Assembly: GCA_032173965.1 (NCBI GenBank) | Contig: CM063290.1 | Coordinates: 11,247,501 to 11,311,500 of the forward strand | Direction: 5' to 3' | DNA length: 64,000 nt | Origin: Sitta carolinensis | Lineage: Eukaryota > Chordata > Aves > Passeriformes > Sittidae | Shown: in pieces, positions 11,601 to 20,435 of the stretch | Position numbering within the stretch: the stretch's first letter is position 1 | Layout: every line of letters starts with the position of its first letter | Translations under genes and position numbers: made by a program | Notes under the pieces: model-generated | Seen by the model: the letters and a program-made list of their open reading frames with translations, nothing else | What the model was told of the DNA's origin: nothing | The model's database searches: none

Positions 11601-14600
11601 TGACTTGTCCTTGTCTAGAAAGTACTCAGACACTTTTGGGTTGGACCTGTGCTTTCTGCTCCAACCTTGTTGCCTCCTGTGCTACCCTGCTAGCCAGGCT
11701 ACCATTCCACTGTGTCCCCTCTTGTATCCTGCAAGCTTTATCTGTCCCTGTTATTATTCTTTCTTTCATCATGCTTTGCCTACGTTTTCAGCATCTTGTA
11801 TCAAGCTCCTTTATCTCCCTGCTGTGAGTCTGGCCTTGAAATCCCATTAACCCTTGCCACCACTAACCCCTTCCTTGTTTGTGCCCCCATTGCTCAGAGC
11901 AGCCCTGGGGTGAGCCCAGAGAGCAGATTTCTGAACCTCCCAGAGCACACAGTCATGGCAGGTGCAGGCACCAGCACAGAGAGCACTGGGGACCCCCCTC
12001 GCCTTTGCCCAGCGGTGCCCCCAGGCATGGGCACTCCACCTCAGAGAGCCACCGAAGGTCTCCTCAGCTGAGAGAGGCCAGCAGTGGCCAGCAGCAGGAG
12101 CAGAAGACAGCCAGCCAGGGAAGGTCCAGGAGACATCCCAGCCTTGACCTGGAAAAAGCGACTGAGCATCGTGCCCATGATCACAGCAGTAGCTGGGAGC
12201 TGCGGGAGAGGACAGCTGGCAGGGAGAAGGAGCGGAGACCACTCAGTCTTGACCTAGAGTTGGAGCATGGACTCACAGAGGAAGCACGGCACAGCAGAAA
12301 GCCACCAAGGCAAGACAGAGAAAAGCGCCTTCCCCTCCTTGAGATGGAACTGGAGGCAGAGCAGGAGACCTGGCATTGGGGTGGCAGACAGCACCCTGAG
12401 AAACACAAATCTCGCCACCAGGGCCACTCGTCACACAGGATGGCACAGGACGAGAAGCTCTATGATGCTGAATCTAGAGATGACCATAGGAGGGGTGAGG
12501 CAGGAGCCTACAAAAGGGCAGGACACAGGAGGCACTCCCCCTCCCCTCATGCTGTGAGCCAGGGGAAGGTTGGAGACTGCCAGCGAGACCCAGGTAACCA
12601 AGTAATGGGGAAGGTGTGTGTGTGCGTGGGGATGGACCTTTGATACTGTGTCAGATTTCTGCCTCGGCCAGCCCTGGCTCTGCGGCAGCGAGGGCATGAC
12701 GCAGTAGCGAGATGAACTTTGCCAAACCTGTAGGTCTTGGCTTGGCTGCGGGCAGCGAGCGGCGATGGCAGCACAGAAAGAGGAAGGCTCTGCTGGAGCT
12801 TAAACCACTGGCTTTATTTGTCCCGCAGTGGGAACCCCCAGTGACGGGTGGCAGCCCAGGCAAAGCCCCACTGTGCACCTGAGTACAGCACCTTATAAAG
12901 GGGGGAGGAATTCCGGGTAGGGTCTAACTTGGGACCAGTTAGGGATAAGCAGGGGATGGCTCTCTAACTTAGTGACATGTAGGGGAACAAATCCGAATAC
13001 AGTGGGGGGGAAAGTAGGAATTCCGTCCAATCACTCTGTGATCCTGTCAGAACTTTCTAGGCTGAAGGTGAGGTCTCAGAGTGACAGGCAGGGTCTGGGG
13101 GTTACATAACTCAAGATTGACAGGTACCAGTAACTGGGGGGATGAATCAAATAAGGAAAGAACACAGGGGTACATAGAAGGAATCATATAACAATAAAAT
13201 TATTCCAAAAACTTAAACACACTGCCACAGACCTTTGTGTGCCCCAGGCTGGTGTCTGAGATATGTTTGGCATCCTTGAAGATGCTTCTCTCCAGTATCT
13301 ACCTGCAGTGGGTACACAAGGAATCTTGTCCCGGTTTCTCCCTGATTTAGAAGGATTCTTATCCATTCATATTCTTGCTCTGTGTCCTGATGTTCCATAG
13401 CATTGGGAGAGGATGATTTAAAAAGTATTGTTGGAAGTTCTGCCCTTGATATCCTTTCATTTAAGAAAACAAATTTCTTCCCTCCCAAAAAGAAGTCCAC
13501 CACACAATCCCCAAGGAAAGACCCAAAAAACTCCAGCGAACACCCAGCTTTTGTTTTTGTGATACATTTTGTGCTTCGGCCTCATTGTACAGGAGAAAAA
13601 AGAAGTAACAAAACCCTGAATGTTAGGTTATGGTTGAATTTTTGTACTTGAGATACAGGACTCTAAGTGAGGATTCTTTGCTTAAGCACTAAAAAAGCCA
13701 GCAATTTTCATTCACTTCTTATTGAAAACCCTGCTGGCAATTTAATTCACTTAGGGCAAAGTTCACTAGTGGCACTGGGCATTCAGTTGGGTTCTAGTTG
13801 TAATATTCTTGCCAAATTCTGTGCAAGTGGAGTTTTCTAGGAAATGTGCACCTGTGTGGTTCTCGCTCAACAAGCACTTGGGGATTGGAGGCTTTAAAGA
13901 TACAGATCCATCTTTCTACTTTTAAAGCCACAGTGGAAGTAGCGGTGACCTAATGAAAGTAGGAGTTTAGAGACTTGGATCTATGTCTGTCAGAATGTGG
14001 GGCTATGCTTATACTTTGTCATCTAACTGATCCTCGCATGGATAAGATGAGGAAGATAAAGTGTGTCTGTCTCTGGAGATACTGGGACAATTATTCTTCT
14101 TCCTCATGATATGAACGCTTTCCTTAGGGAAATAGAAGGTGTTAATCAGGTTTAGCTTTAAAATAACAGAACTCTGTACTCAAAACAAGAACTGAACATT
14201 ATATGAACTTAAAAAATACTTACTTGTCTGTTTTCTCATTGAATTGTGAAATTCATGGGTCATCCCAAGGAAAAAATTGTCTGAAATCTCATGTGCGCCT
14301 ATCCCAGGTAACCCTTGCAGCCCATGCTGCTTCAGCAGTGTGTTCACTCTGCTGTGCTCATATCAAATGTTGGGCTGCTCTCTGCTGCCCAGTTTTGCCA
14401 CTGTATTTGTATCAATGCAGAGAGTGACAAATTACAATTCTTTTGCTAGTATTGCTGTCACCAAAGACTGCTTCAAGGGATATGGCCTGTTCTGCTGTGG
14501 AGTTGCATTTGTTACCGAAGACAGGGTGTGTCAAATACTGCTGTGTGCATAGAGAAACCTCCCAAGGGCATGTCCTGCATCTCAGCTAAAGCTCCTCTCA

Positions 14601-17600
14601 CACCTGCAGTGTGACACTGTGGTGGTCTCTGGTTCTCTTGATTGGGGGGGTTTGCAGGTGGCTGAGGAGCCGGTGGGGATCTCCTAACCAAAGAATTTGG
14701 AGATGGTTTAGCTGATTGTTTTCTCTTGATTCTGTAGGCACTAATTTGAGGGGCATCAATCAAGCCATGTACGATGGCCCCAGGATGGAACAGGAGTTGT
14801 CCGATGCAGAGATTGCTCGGAAGCTGCAGGAGGAGGAGCTCCTGGTAAGTAGAGAGGGTGCGTTGGTCAACTCGAAGGAACGAAGGCAACCAGCATGGAC
14901 AACTTTAATTTGTCAGTCTTTAATATATGAGAGTGACTGTAAGACCTCAGGTCTTGCTCCTGTGCATTCTGCTAATTACCTTTGTCTTCCATATATAGAG
15001 ATATGGAGTGACAGCTGGCTTCCAACTAATAATAAGCCCTATTTTTTTGAAATAAGCATCCCAAATTAAAGTACTGAAGCAGGGAAATATTAAATGGATG
15101 TTTACAGGCAGGTGAAGATGACATGTAGTCAGTGTGAGCAGCTCACAAGTGAGACAGCCCATTGCCAATCTTTGAGAGAGAAGGCAGCAGAAATGGGAAA
15201 TGCATTGTGGTGTGGCCTGGCAGATACATGAGGGCAAAATTCAGCTGAAAAGCTGAATGGCAGATTGGAATTGGGTTGTGAGGTAAATACTGGGGTAGCT
15301 AAGTATATTTTGAGAGGATGACAGTGTATTTGTATGGGCACCTACTTGCCCTACCCAGTAGGTTAATTGAGTATGATTAATTCAGAATTGTTAATTTTTT
15401 GTCTCTGTTTTTCCTTCCCTACTTTCCCTGTCCCCCCCCCACCCCAGGCTAATGAAGCAGATCAGAAGGCAGCTCAAGTAGCCCAAGATGAGGTGAGCAA
15501 CAAGTCAAATACTATGGAATTCCTCTACTTGCAGAAGCTTCTAAACAGCCCTTCTTTCCACTGACATTTTAGTTGTTAATTTCTCTCCTTGTAGGGGAAT
15601 CTTGGGACTCCCAGTGGGATTTTCTCCTAGATGGATTTCATGTATATGCTCAGGCTGGCCAAGCAGGGAATCGCACTGCCTGTTAAAAGCATGACAAAGG
15701 CAGGAAGCTCATGGTTCTATAGGAGCATTTCTTGAACTGAGCCCCATGGGAGACCATCCAGGATGCTGTGAGATGAACCACCTACCCCTTTAAGGAGTAG
15801 GGATAGAGGGCAAAAAGGTTCTGCAAATGCAGTTCTGGTAAATCAGGAGGTATTGGACATGCTGCATGCCACCTGTCTTAATAATGCCCTGTCTCTTGAT
15901 TTCTGATCACAGATGGATGAAATCTGGATTTGTACCCTTCCCATTCAGCAGCTATCCATGGAAAGGGTTTGAATAACTCAAACCCTCAAGAGCAGTAAAA
16001 TTGTCTGACAGGGTCTCTGTTTCCCTTCTAGGAAATTGCTCGGCTCTTGATGGCTGAGGAAAAAAAGGCTTTAAGAAAAGGGAAAGAAAGAGAAAAGTCT
16101 TCCTTTGAAAAGAGGAGGCATGATCAAGATTGGAAGGTATGCCAGGCTTCAGGAGGCACCACAGATAAGGTGCTATAACGTTATTCCCATTTCCAGAGGG
16201 AGGTGAGTGTGTATGGTGAGAGCAAAAGGTGGTGATGCAGACAGGTCTTGCCGTCTGTTATTCAGCTGCTTCCTGAGCCTTTTGGAGCCATCTCCTTGTT
16301 TACATGCTTTTGGCTTCAGCCTCAAGCAAGGTAATCCTTGGGCTCTGGCCTTGGAGGATGGCACTGGATGTCACAGCACCTTGTGGCCTCCCTGAAGCAC
16401 TGTAAGTCCCTGGTGCAGGACCTTCCCTTTGCTAAAATCCTGACTGCAGCAATAAAAGCAGTAGTTGGTTCTGTTTGTGTAGGGGCAATGCAGCTACTTC
16501 AGTTGTCACTCTGCCTTGTAACTGGCTGAGTAATGAAAGTCCCAAGTATCTCGTGCCTGGGTTTTGTAAGACTACCATCAGAGAGGCTTGGCTGGACAGC
16601 ATGGAAGGGGATAGGAAACAGATTTTATGGTCAGCACTGCTAAAGGTGCTAAAGGGGATGTAGCATTAATCTTTGGGCCAGATGGTGGCAGCTCTGGTGT
16701 TTTCAGCCTCTTTACTAAGTTTCAGTGTTTGCAGGAGCACAGCTGCCTGCAGCTGGTCCTTCCTGCTCAGCCCAGCCTTGTGCACAGTCATTATACCCAG
16801 ACTGTTCAGCCCGAGATTCAGAAGAGTCCCTTACTGCTGTCACGTTTTAGTGCAGAAATTGAGTTTGGCTCAGCAAGCCTGGGTTTTGTTTACTGAGAAT
16901 GAGTCCTGATGCTGCCATTTGCATGTCTGGCTGTAATTAATTTTGTGTGTAAGCCAAGCACAAAAGGACTGCATGGAATTGTGGCAGTCCCAGTGTACTG
17001 GCTGATGTCTACAAGGCACACAGATGAGCTGATATCCCTTCTTCCCATCAGCCTGATGCAGGCGAGTCCACACGCTCAAGGTCAAGAGAAGGGCCCGAAA
17101 CTCAGCGACACAGAAGCGATAGGCCTTCAAGGTGAGCTTGAACTGGCTGAAGAACTGGGAATGCAGTTGGGAAGCTGTTGAGAAGCTGAATCTTAGGGAG
17201 GAGGTGTAGGATGACCAGCCTGACCCACCCACAAGGGACTCAGTGGGGAGCAGGGCCATGGGGGGCACAGAGCTCCTGTGGTGCTGGTGATGTGTGTCAC
17301 TCGCTGTGCTCGTGGCACTTGCGCATTTTGGTCCCCATGCCCGGTGCTGATGGAGAGTGATGAGTTTGTGCAGTGACATTTGTTAAATGGCAGAGAAACA
17401 TTGAGAGGGTTAAACAGCTTCTGGGGATGTGAAACAAAATGTCATCTCTGGACAGGAAGGAGTAGTCATCATTTGCACAGCTGCTCCCTTGGTCCTTGCT
17501 CCCCATTAAGCCCTCTACACAGCTCCCACTGCTGCATACAAACACCACTCTGCAAGCAAGAGCTTTGTGCTTGTGGGTGTCTTATCTCAAACTGGGAATA

Positions 17601-19252
17601 TGCTGTAGCCCAATGCTGCTTCTGAATCTGTTGATATTCTGGCTCAATGCTCTTCATGAGGTGCTAAACCCTGGAAGTGACCCCAGTGGCTTTGATTTCC
17701 ATTCCAGAAAGGAACCTAGAAATTCTTGTTGAACTTGCAAAAGAAACAACAAATGGAGTCTGCAGGTGGAGACTGAGAGAGATCATATTGAAATACTCTG
17801 GGGGTAAAACTGTGCAAGCATTAACCACTTTAAAACACTGCCCTTTTGAGTGAAGTTTGCAGCAAACTTCATAATTGAAAATCTTTATTTCCTGACAACC
17901 TAAACCATTATTAAATGAAAGAGGTCCATGACAAGCTGTAAATAATCTGCTTTTCTCACTGCAGAAACAGTAAAGGGTGTACTGTTCCTGGAGGGTGTCC
18001 TACTCTCAGTAGAGCTGTCTGCAGGCAGGAGGTCTGGACCAGGCAGGGCTTGCATCAAACTGACAGTAACAGACCAGACAGCTGCGATGTTGCTCTTGCT
18101 ACACTATTGTGCCTTTGAGTTATTTCCCAACACTCCTCTGTGCTTGGCAGGTCACAGCCTCTCCTCGATGACTTTGAACACTCTCGGTATTACTCAAGCC
18201 AGCCCAGCCCCTTGCGCCAGATCCCCAGACCTGAGCACTCTCCTAAAGGTAGGATCAACCCCAGGACTGCCCAGCCCAGGGTTGTTGTTAGCTGTTTTCC
18301 TCACACAAGGAGCCTGCAGGGGACAGAGTGGTTGAAAGTGATGCAAATAGGGAAGGAGAATAAGAATTAATGCCCCCTGTAGGCAGGTGATTCTGGGCAT
18401 TCTTCAGGTTGGACTTGCTGAGCTCTGTTTAGTCACTGAGAGACTAAAAAAACTGAACTGGTTTGCCTGGAATTTGTCAAGGTGCTGTCTGCATGTCCTC
18501 TGTAATCTCTTAATGATGAATGACTGTAAATACAGGTAGAAAATAACATGAAGACAGCATTATGATGGATTTTAGGTGACTCACTACTCTCAAACAATCC
18601 AATACAGGACAGAACCTTATCCCTCTGGTGAGCAGATGGGATGATCAGACAGAAACTTGTCCTGAGAGCAGGCTGGTTTTATTCCTGTAGCATCTCAGCA
18701 CTGCTTTGTTGGTTTGTTTCCTGAAATCACTTGGCGCAGAGCAGTGTGGGTAGGGTTGCCCCTGCAGTTGTTTTAAATCTGAATGCCCATTTTCTGAGTT
18801 ATCTGTAGAGCCTCTGGGGGAAAAAAGGGGGCCGTCTGAGTTTAACTCGATTTCAGATTTCTTCCAATTCCATTAGTGAGACTTAAATGTGGACACTTTC
18901 CAAAATTTAGTTTGGTAAACTTATGTTTTGTCTTCATCAAGCAAGCTGGAAAGTTGGGCACTTCATAGGGTCTGTTTGCTTTAGTGAGACTGCAATGGGG
19001 CTGCAGCACTGTTCACGCCCTAGAAGAAATGCACATCTGTCTGTCTTGTGGATCTATCCTTCCTTTTGCTTGAGTCATATAACATATAGTTCCCATTCTG
19101 GCCTTTGACTTTACTAGTACCCTAGAAGTCAGACAGACAAGAGGGCAGGACAGGTAAAATATGACTGCAGGTAGTAATTTTTTCACCAGGATCTAGCTTC
19201 ACAGACTGTTTCTTTTCTGTTTTGTTTTCCAGGTTCCCATAGGAAGCAGTAA
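439..19252 (+). CDS. CCDC50: CCDC50 (Ymer), ten of its coding exons, 5' end outside window
   Basis: The joined exons are 439-568, 5023-5113, 8159-8276, 11898-12593 (optional), 14738-14844, 15448-15492, 16032-16136, 17052-17131, 18151-18248 and 19233-19252. Every intron is GT-AG and every junction keeps frame. The product matches vertebrate CCDC50 almost residue by residue in the N-terminal coiled coil (for example [51 protein letters not shown]). From knowledge of the family, CCDC50 is a cytoplasmic ubiquitin-binding adaptor phosphorylated after EGF stimulation. It is linked to NF-kB and RIG-I-like receptor signalling and autophagy, and to human deafness DFNA44. The first ~38 residues lie left of the window. 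Assembly gives about 264 residues without the cassette and about 496 with it. The last exon encodes only SHRKQ plus half a glycine codon, so the C-terminus differs from the human tail. Identification is secure; exon numbering is not. Confidence 0.97.
569..5022 (+). other. CCDC50: CCDC50 intron (4.5 kb)
   Basis: GTGAGT...TAG intron with no recognisable exon. The segment from about 3480 to 4660 is pyrimidine-rich on the + strand and may be old, unrecognised repeat sequence. Open frames here lack codon bias and known domains. Confidence 0.75.
5023..5113 (+). CDS. CCDC50: CCDC50 coding exon, coiled coil with CEIAQEIQ motif
   Basis: This 91-base exon has acceptor CTTCTAG and donor GTAACC. One base completes the Leu codon, followed by 30 full codons: [12 protein letters not shown], then a basic/acidic helix ending RRRQEEKDE. 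It ends in phase 0. The human counterpart reads [15 protein letters not shown], so identity is clear. CEIAQEIQ is the second [DE]IAxxI/L element. The CpG-containing stretch in the middle (GCG and CGC codons) makes it stand out from the AT-richer intron. Confidence 0.97.
5531..5948. mobile_element. Solo LTR, about 418 bases, with 5-base target duplication CTCCA
   Basis: The element begins TGTCTTGG and ends CCAGGACA, so its termini are the imperfect inverted TGTC/GACA typical of retroviral LTRs. The five bases before it (5526-5530) and after it (5949-5953) are both CTCCA. There is no internal retroviral coding sequence next to it, so it is a solo LTR. It contains a 32-base A run, one C and 14 more A at 5641-5687. 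The sequence resembles songbird endogenous-retrovirus LTRs that I recall reading in the opposite direction (starting TGTCCTGGG), so orientation may be minus. Family name is not assigned. Confidence 0.78.
5641..5687 (+). repeat. Poly(A) run inside solo LTR
   Basis: 32 A, one C, then 14 A, inside the LTR at 5531-5948. Length is likely polymorphic. Confidence 0.95.
8159..8276 (+). CDS. CCDC50: CCDC50 coding exon, [20 protein letters not shown]
   Basis: This 118-base exon has acceptor CTCTGCAG and donor GTATGT. It encodes 39 codons starting [20 protein letters not shown] and ending [10 protein letters not shown], plus the first G of a split codon. With the preceding exon's DE it completes an EDIARLL-type MIU-like helix and a lysine-rich run. 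The two downstream partners both keep frame: splicing to 11898 makes GAG (Glu) and splicing to 14738 makes GGC (Gly). That fits the known long and short isoforms of the gene. Confidence 0.97.
8277..11897 (+). other. CCDC50: CCDC50 intron upstream of the cassette exon (3.6 kb)
   Basis: GTATGT...CAG intron. I see no repeat or exon. The last 600 bases before the cassette exon are pyrimidine-rich (many CCT/CTT runs), which could help define the weak-looking TTGCTCAG acceptor. Confidence 0.75.
11898..12593 (+). CDS. CCDC50: CCDC50 long-isoform cassette exon (232 codons, low complexity)
   Basis: This open 696-base stretch runs from acceptor TTGCTCAG to donor GTAACC. Both ends are in phase 1, so it can be included or skipped without changing frame. 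It begins [10 protein letters not shown], resembling the start of the extra segment of the human 482-residue isoform (DQPGSRRARE, from memory). At 232 codons it is longer than the human exon, about 176 codons. The product is hydrophilic, rich in Arg, His, Ser and Glu, and probably disordered. It contains three spaced copies of a basic-then-LDLE motif: RRHPSLDLE at about 12130, RRPLSLDLE at about 12234 and KRLPLLEME at about 12318. Whether and where it is spliced in cannot be seen from DNA. There is no stop codon in frame. Confidence 0.9.
12594..14737 (+). other. CCDC50: CCDC50 intron downstream of the cassette exon (2.1 kb)
   Basis: GTAACC...TAG intron. A (GT)n-like patch at about 12613-12625 and a solo LTR at 12641-13229 occupy its first quarter. 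The rest shows nothing recognisable. Confidence 0.8.
12641..13229 (-). mobile_element. Solo LTR, 589 bases, antisense to CCDC50, target duplication GACCTT
   Basis: Read on the minus strand the element starts TGTGGCAG and ends AGTATCA. It is bounded by perfect 6-base direct repeats GACCTT at 12635-12640 and 13230-13235. On the minus strand it has a TATA-like TTTATAAG (about 12893-12900) and, about 80 bases further, an AATAAA (complement of 12813-12818), the expected U3-R-U5 order. A 6-base duplication is typical of alpha- and betaretrovirus-like (ERVK) elements. No gag, pol or env sequence is attached. Confidence 0.85.
14738..14844 (+). CDS. CCDC50: CCDC50 coding exon with MIU motif [14 protein letters not shown]
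   Basis: This 107-base exon has acceptor GATTCTGTAG and donor GTAAGT. Two bases complete a Gly codon, then 35 codons run from [13 protein letters not shown] to [14 protein letters not shown] and end in phase 0. The [14 protein letters not shown] helix is identical to the human sequence as I recall it. It is one of the two motifs described as ubiquitin-interacting (MIU) in CCDC50. The upstream part ([18 protein letters not shown]) is much less conserved. Confidence 0.97.
14845..15447 (+). other. CCDC50: CCDC50 intron (0.6 kb)
   Basis: GTAAGT...CAG intron with no repeats seen. It ends in a C-rich acceptor tract. Confidence 0.85.
15448..15492 (+). CDS. CCDC50: CCDC50 45-base micro-exon ([15 protein letters not shown])
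   Basis: This 15-codon exon is phase 0 at both ends, with acceptor CCACCCCAG and donor GTGAGC. It encodes [15 protein letters not shown]; the human equivalent ends RAAQVAQDE. Its final DE and the next exon's EIARLL rebuild the second MIU. The acceptor's pyrimidine tract contains a run of nine C, which is unusual but functional-looking. Because it is 45 bases and in phase, skipping would remove 15 residues and leave the frame open. Confidence 0.96.
15493..16031 (+). other. CCDC50: CCDC50 intron (0.5 kb)
   Basis: GTGAGC...TAG intron, with nothing else recognisable. Confidence 0.85.
16032..16136 (+). CDS. CCDC50: CCDC50 coding exon with MIU motif [13 protein letters not shown]
   Basis: This 105-base, 35-codon exon is phase 0 at both ends, with acceptor CCTTCTAG and donor GTATGC. 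It encodes [20 protein letters not shown], then [15 protein letters not shown]. Joined to the preceding DE it forms [15 protein letters not shown], identical to the human motif as I recall it. The basic tract that follows is conserved in character but not in sequence. Confidence 0.97.
16137..17051 (+). other. CCDC50: CCDC50 intron (0.9 kb)
   Basis: GTATGC...CAG intron, with nothing else recognisable. Confidence 0.85.
17052..17131 (+). CDS. CCDC50: CCDC50 coding exon, Arg/Ser-rich C-terminal region
   Basis: This 80-base exon has acceptor CCCATCAG and donor GTGAGC. It has 26 codons ([18 protein letters not shown] then RHRSDRPS) plus two bases of an Arg codon. The human region is likewise hydrophilic and Ser/Lys-rich (KSKESDEPHHSKNERP, from memory), but alignment is loose here. 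Support comes mainly from the junction phases and position between secure exons. Confidence 0.92.
17132..18150 (+). other. CCDC50: CCDC50 intron (1.0 kb)
   Basis: GTGAGC...CAG intron, with nothing else recognisable. Confidence 0.85.
18151..18248 (+). CDS. CCDC50: CCDC50 penultimate coding exon
   Basis: This 98-base exon has acceptor TGCTTGGCAG and donor GTAGGA. It completes an Arg codon, then encodes [18 protein letters not shown] and [14 protein letters not shown], ending with one base of a Gly codon. The segment is proline/serine-rich. It differs from the human DADYTHFTNQQSS stretch but occupies the same place. The phase match to both neighbours supports it. Confidence 0.9.
18249..19232 (+). 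other. CCDC50: CCDC50 last intron (1.0 kb)
   Basis: GTAGGA...CAG intron, with nothing else recognisable. Confidence 0.85.
19233..19252 (+). CDS. CCDC50: CCDC50 terminal coding segment and stop codon
   Basis: The acceptor TTTTCCAG is followed by two bases completing Gly, then SHRKQ and TAA at 19250-19252. The pattern G-S-H-R/K resembles the human end (SSHKGFHYKH) but stops five residues sooner. The rest of this exon is 3' UTR. The acceptor is preceded by a strong pyrimidine tract (TTTCTTTTCTGTTTTGTTTTCC). Confidence 0.9.
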
Positions 19253-20427
19253 TCTGTGCTAGCCTTTGCTTTGGTACTGACTCTTCTGTAGGAAATATTA
19301 CTGGAATTGCCAGGCAACTTTCTTGATTCCTGACCTGATGGGAGGCCCACCCTCCGCTCCCAGGATCATCTCTCTAAGTGTCATCATATTAAGGAAAATT
19401 GTTTGTTTCAGTTTCTTACTCATCTGTGATGACTTGAGCAGTGCAGTGTAATCTAGCTGCCACTGAGCTGTGCAAATCAACCAGCTGGCTCAACAGCTCC
19501 CTCATACATTCTTTTGAGGATTTCTTTTTACTTTTAAGTTTGGCTGGAGCTCAGATGAATAGGACAAATTGAGATGCATGTACAGTGGAGGAAAATTGAA
19601 GAAATGAGTTGGGTAATGGCAGTGCAGCAGAGCATCAGAAGTACAAGTCCTTTCTGCATTAGGATAACTTAGCAAAGAGAGCTATAAGAAGAATTGTGTT
19701 TCTTCCTGTGTTGGATGGCACAGCTGAGCCAACCTGACAGTCATATGAGCTTGCAGAAAGGATACAGCACTGTTAAACATATACCAAAACCCTGAGACTG
19801 GTGAAGCAGAAATTGCCTATGAGGCAGAATTATTTAACTGCTGTATTTCTTCCTAAGCTTTCCAGCAATCTGAATAGAGTGTGTATAGGCATTTAGCTCC
19901 AGGATATAGGATAGAACAATTAAAAGGAAAGACAATTTCAAGTGAAATTAGACCTTGTGTGCATGACTTAGGATTTTCCAGGGAGTTCCAGAAGCTGTGA
20001 GTTGTGGTTTGGGAAAACTCATACAAACAGGTTTATGTGTCTGAAGGGACCTCTATGGTCACCTGCTTTGAGCTTCAGTGTGGTAGAAGCCAAGGAATTT
20101 CACTAAAGCCAAGTAGGATCTAACTAGGATGTAGCTGCTAGCTCAGTTGCTGATGCCCTTGAGTAGAGTAATTTGTTTCTGAACTTGGATATGTCTTGTA
20201 AATGTGGGGCTGATGGAGAGAGGGTCATATGAGCATTGAATGTCAAATTCAAAATCTACAGTTACAGGCAACCTGAGCCAGACACAGAGTGCTGAACAGT
20301 CTGCACGATGTCTGTGCTGACTGCTTTTCCTGTCCACTGCTCCATTCAGCATCCCAGGCAAGCTCCAGTCAGGAACTAAAAAAATCATTGCTCTCTAGGG
20401 CACAGCAAGGTCTGCAGGTTTGTTGTC

Positions 20428-20435
20428 TGTATATA
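20428..20435 (+). promoter_or_regulatory. Pumilio response element TGTATATA in the 3' UTR
   Basis: TGTATATA matches the Pumilio consensus UGUANAUA exactly and lies in the sense strand of the inferred CCDC50 3' UTR. A single octamer is expected by chance fairly often in 5.7 kb, so functional use is only a possibility. Confidence 0.35.

Noticed and set aside
11847..12242. 131-codon minus-strand frame opposite the CCDC50 cassette exon
   Set aside because: Shadow of the real + strand coding exon.
20040..20110. GAAGGGACCTCTATGGTCACCTG, resembling a CR1 3' end
   Set aside because: Only a short match; neighbouring CR1 landmarks are absent.
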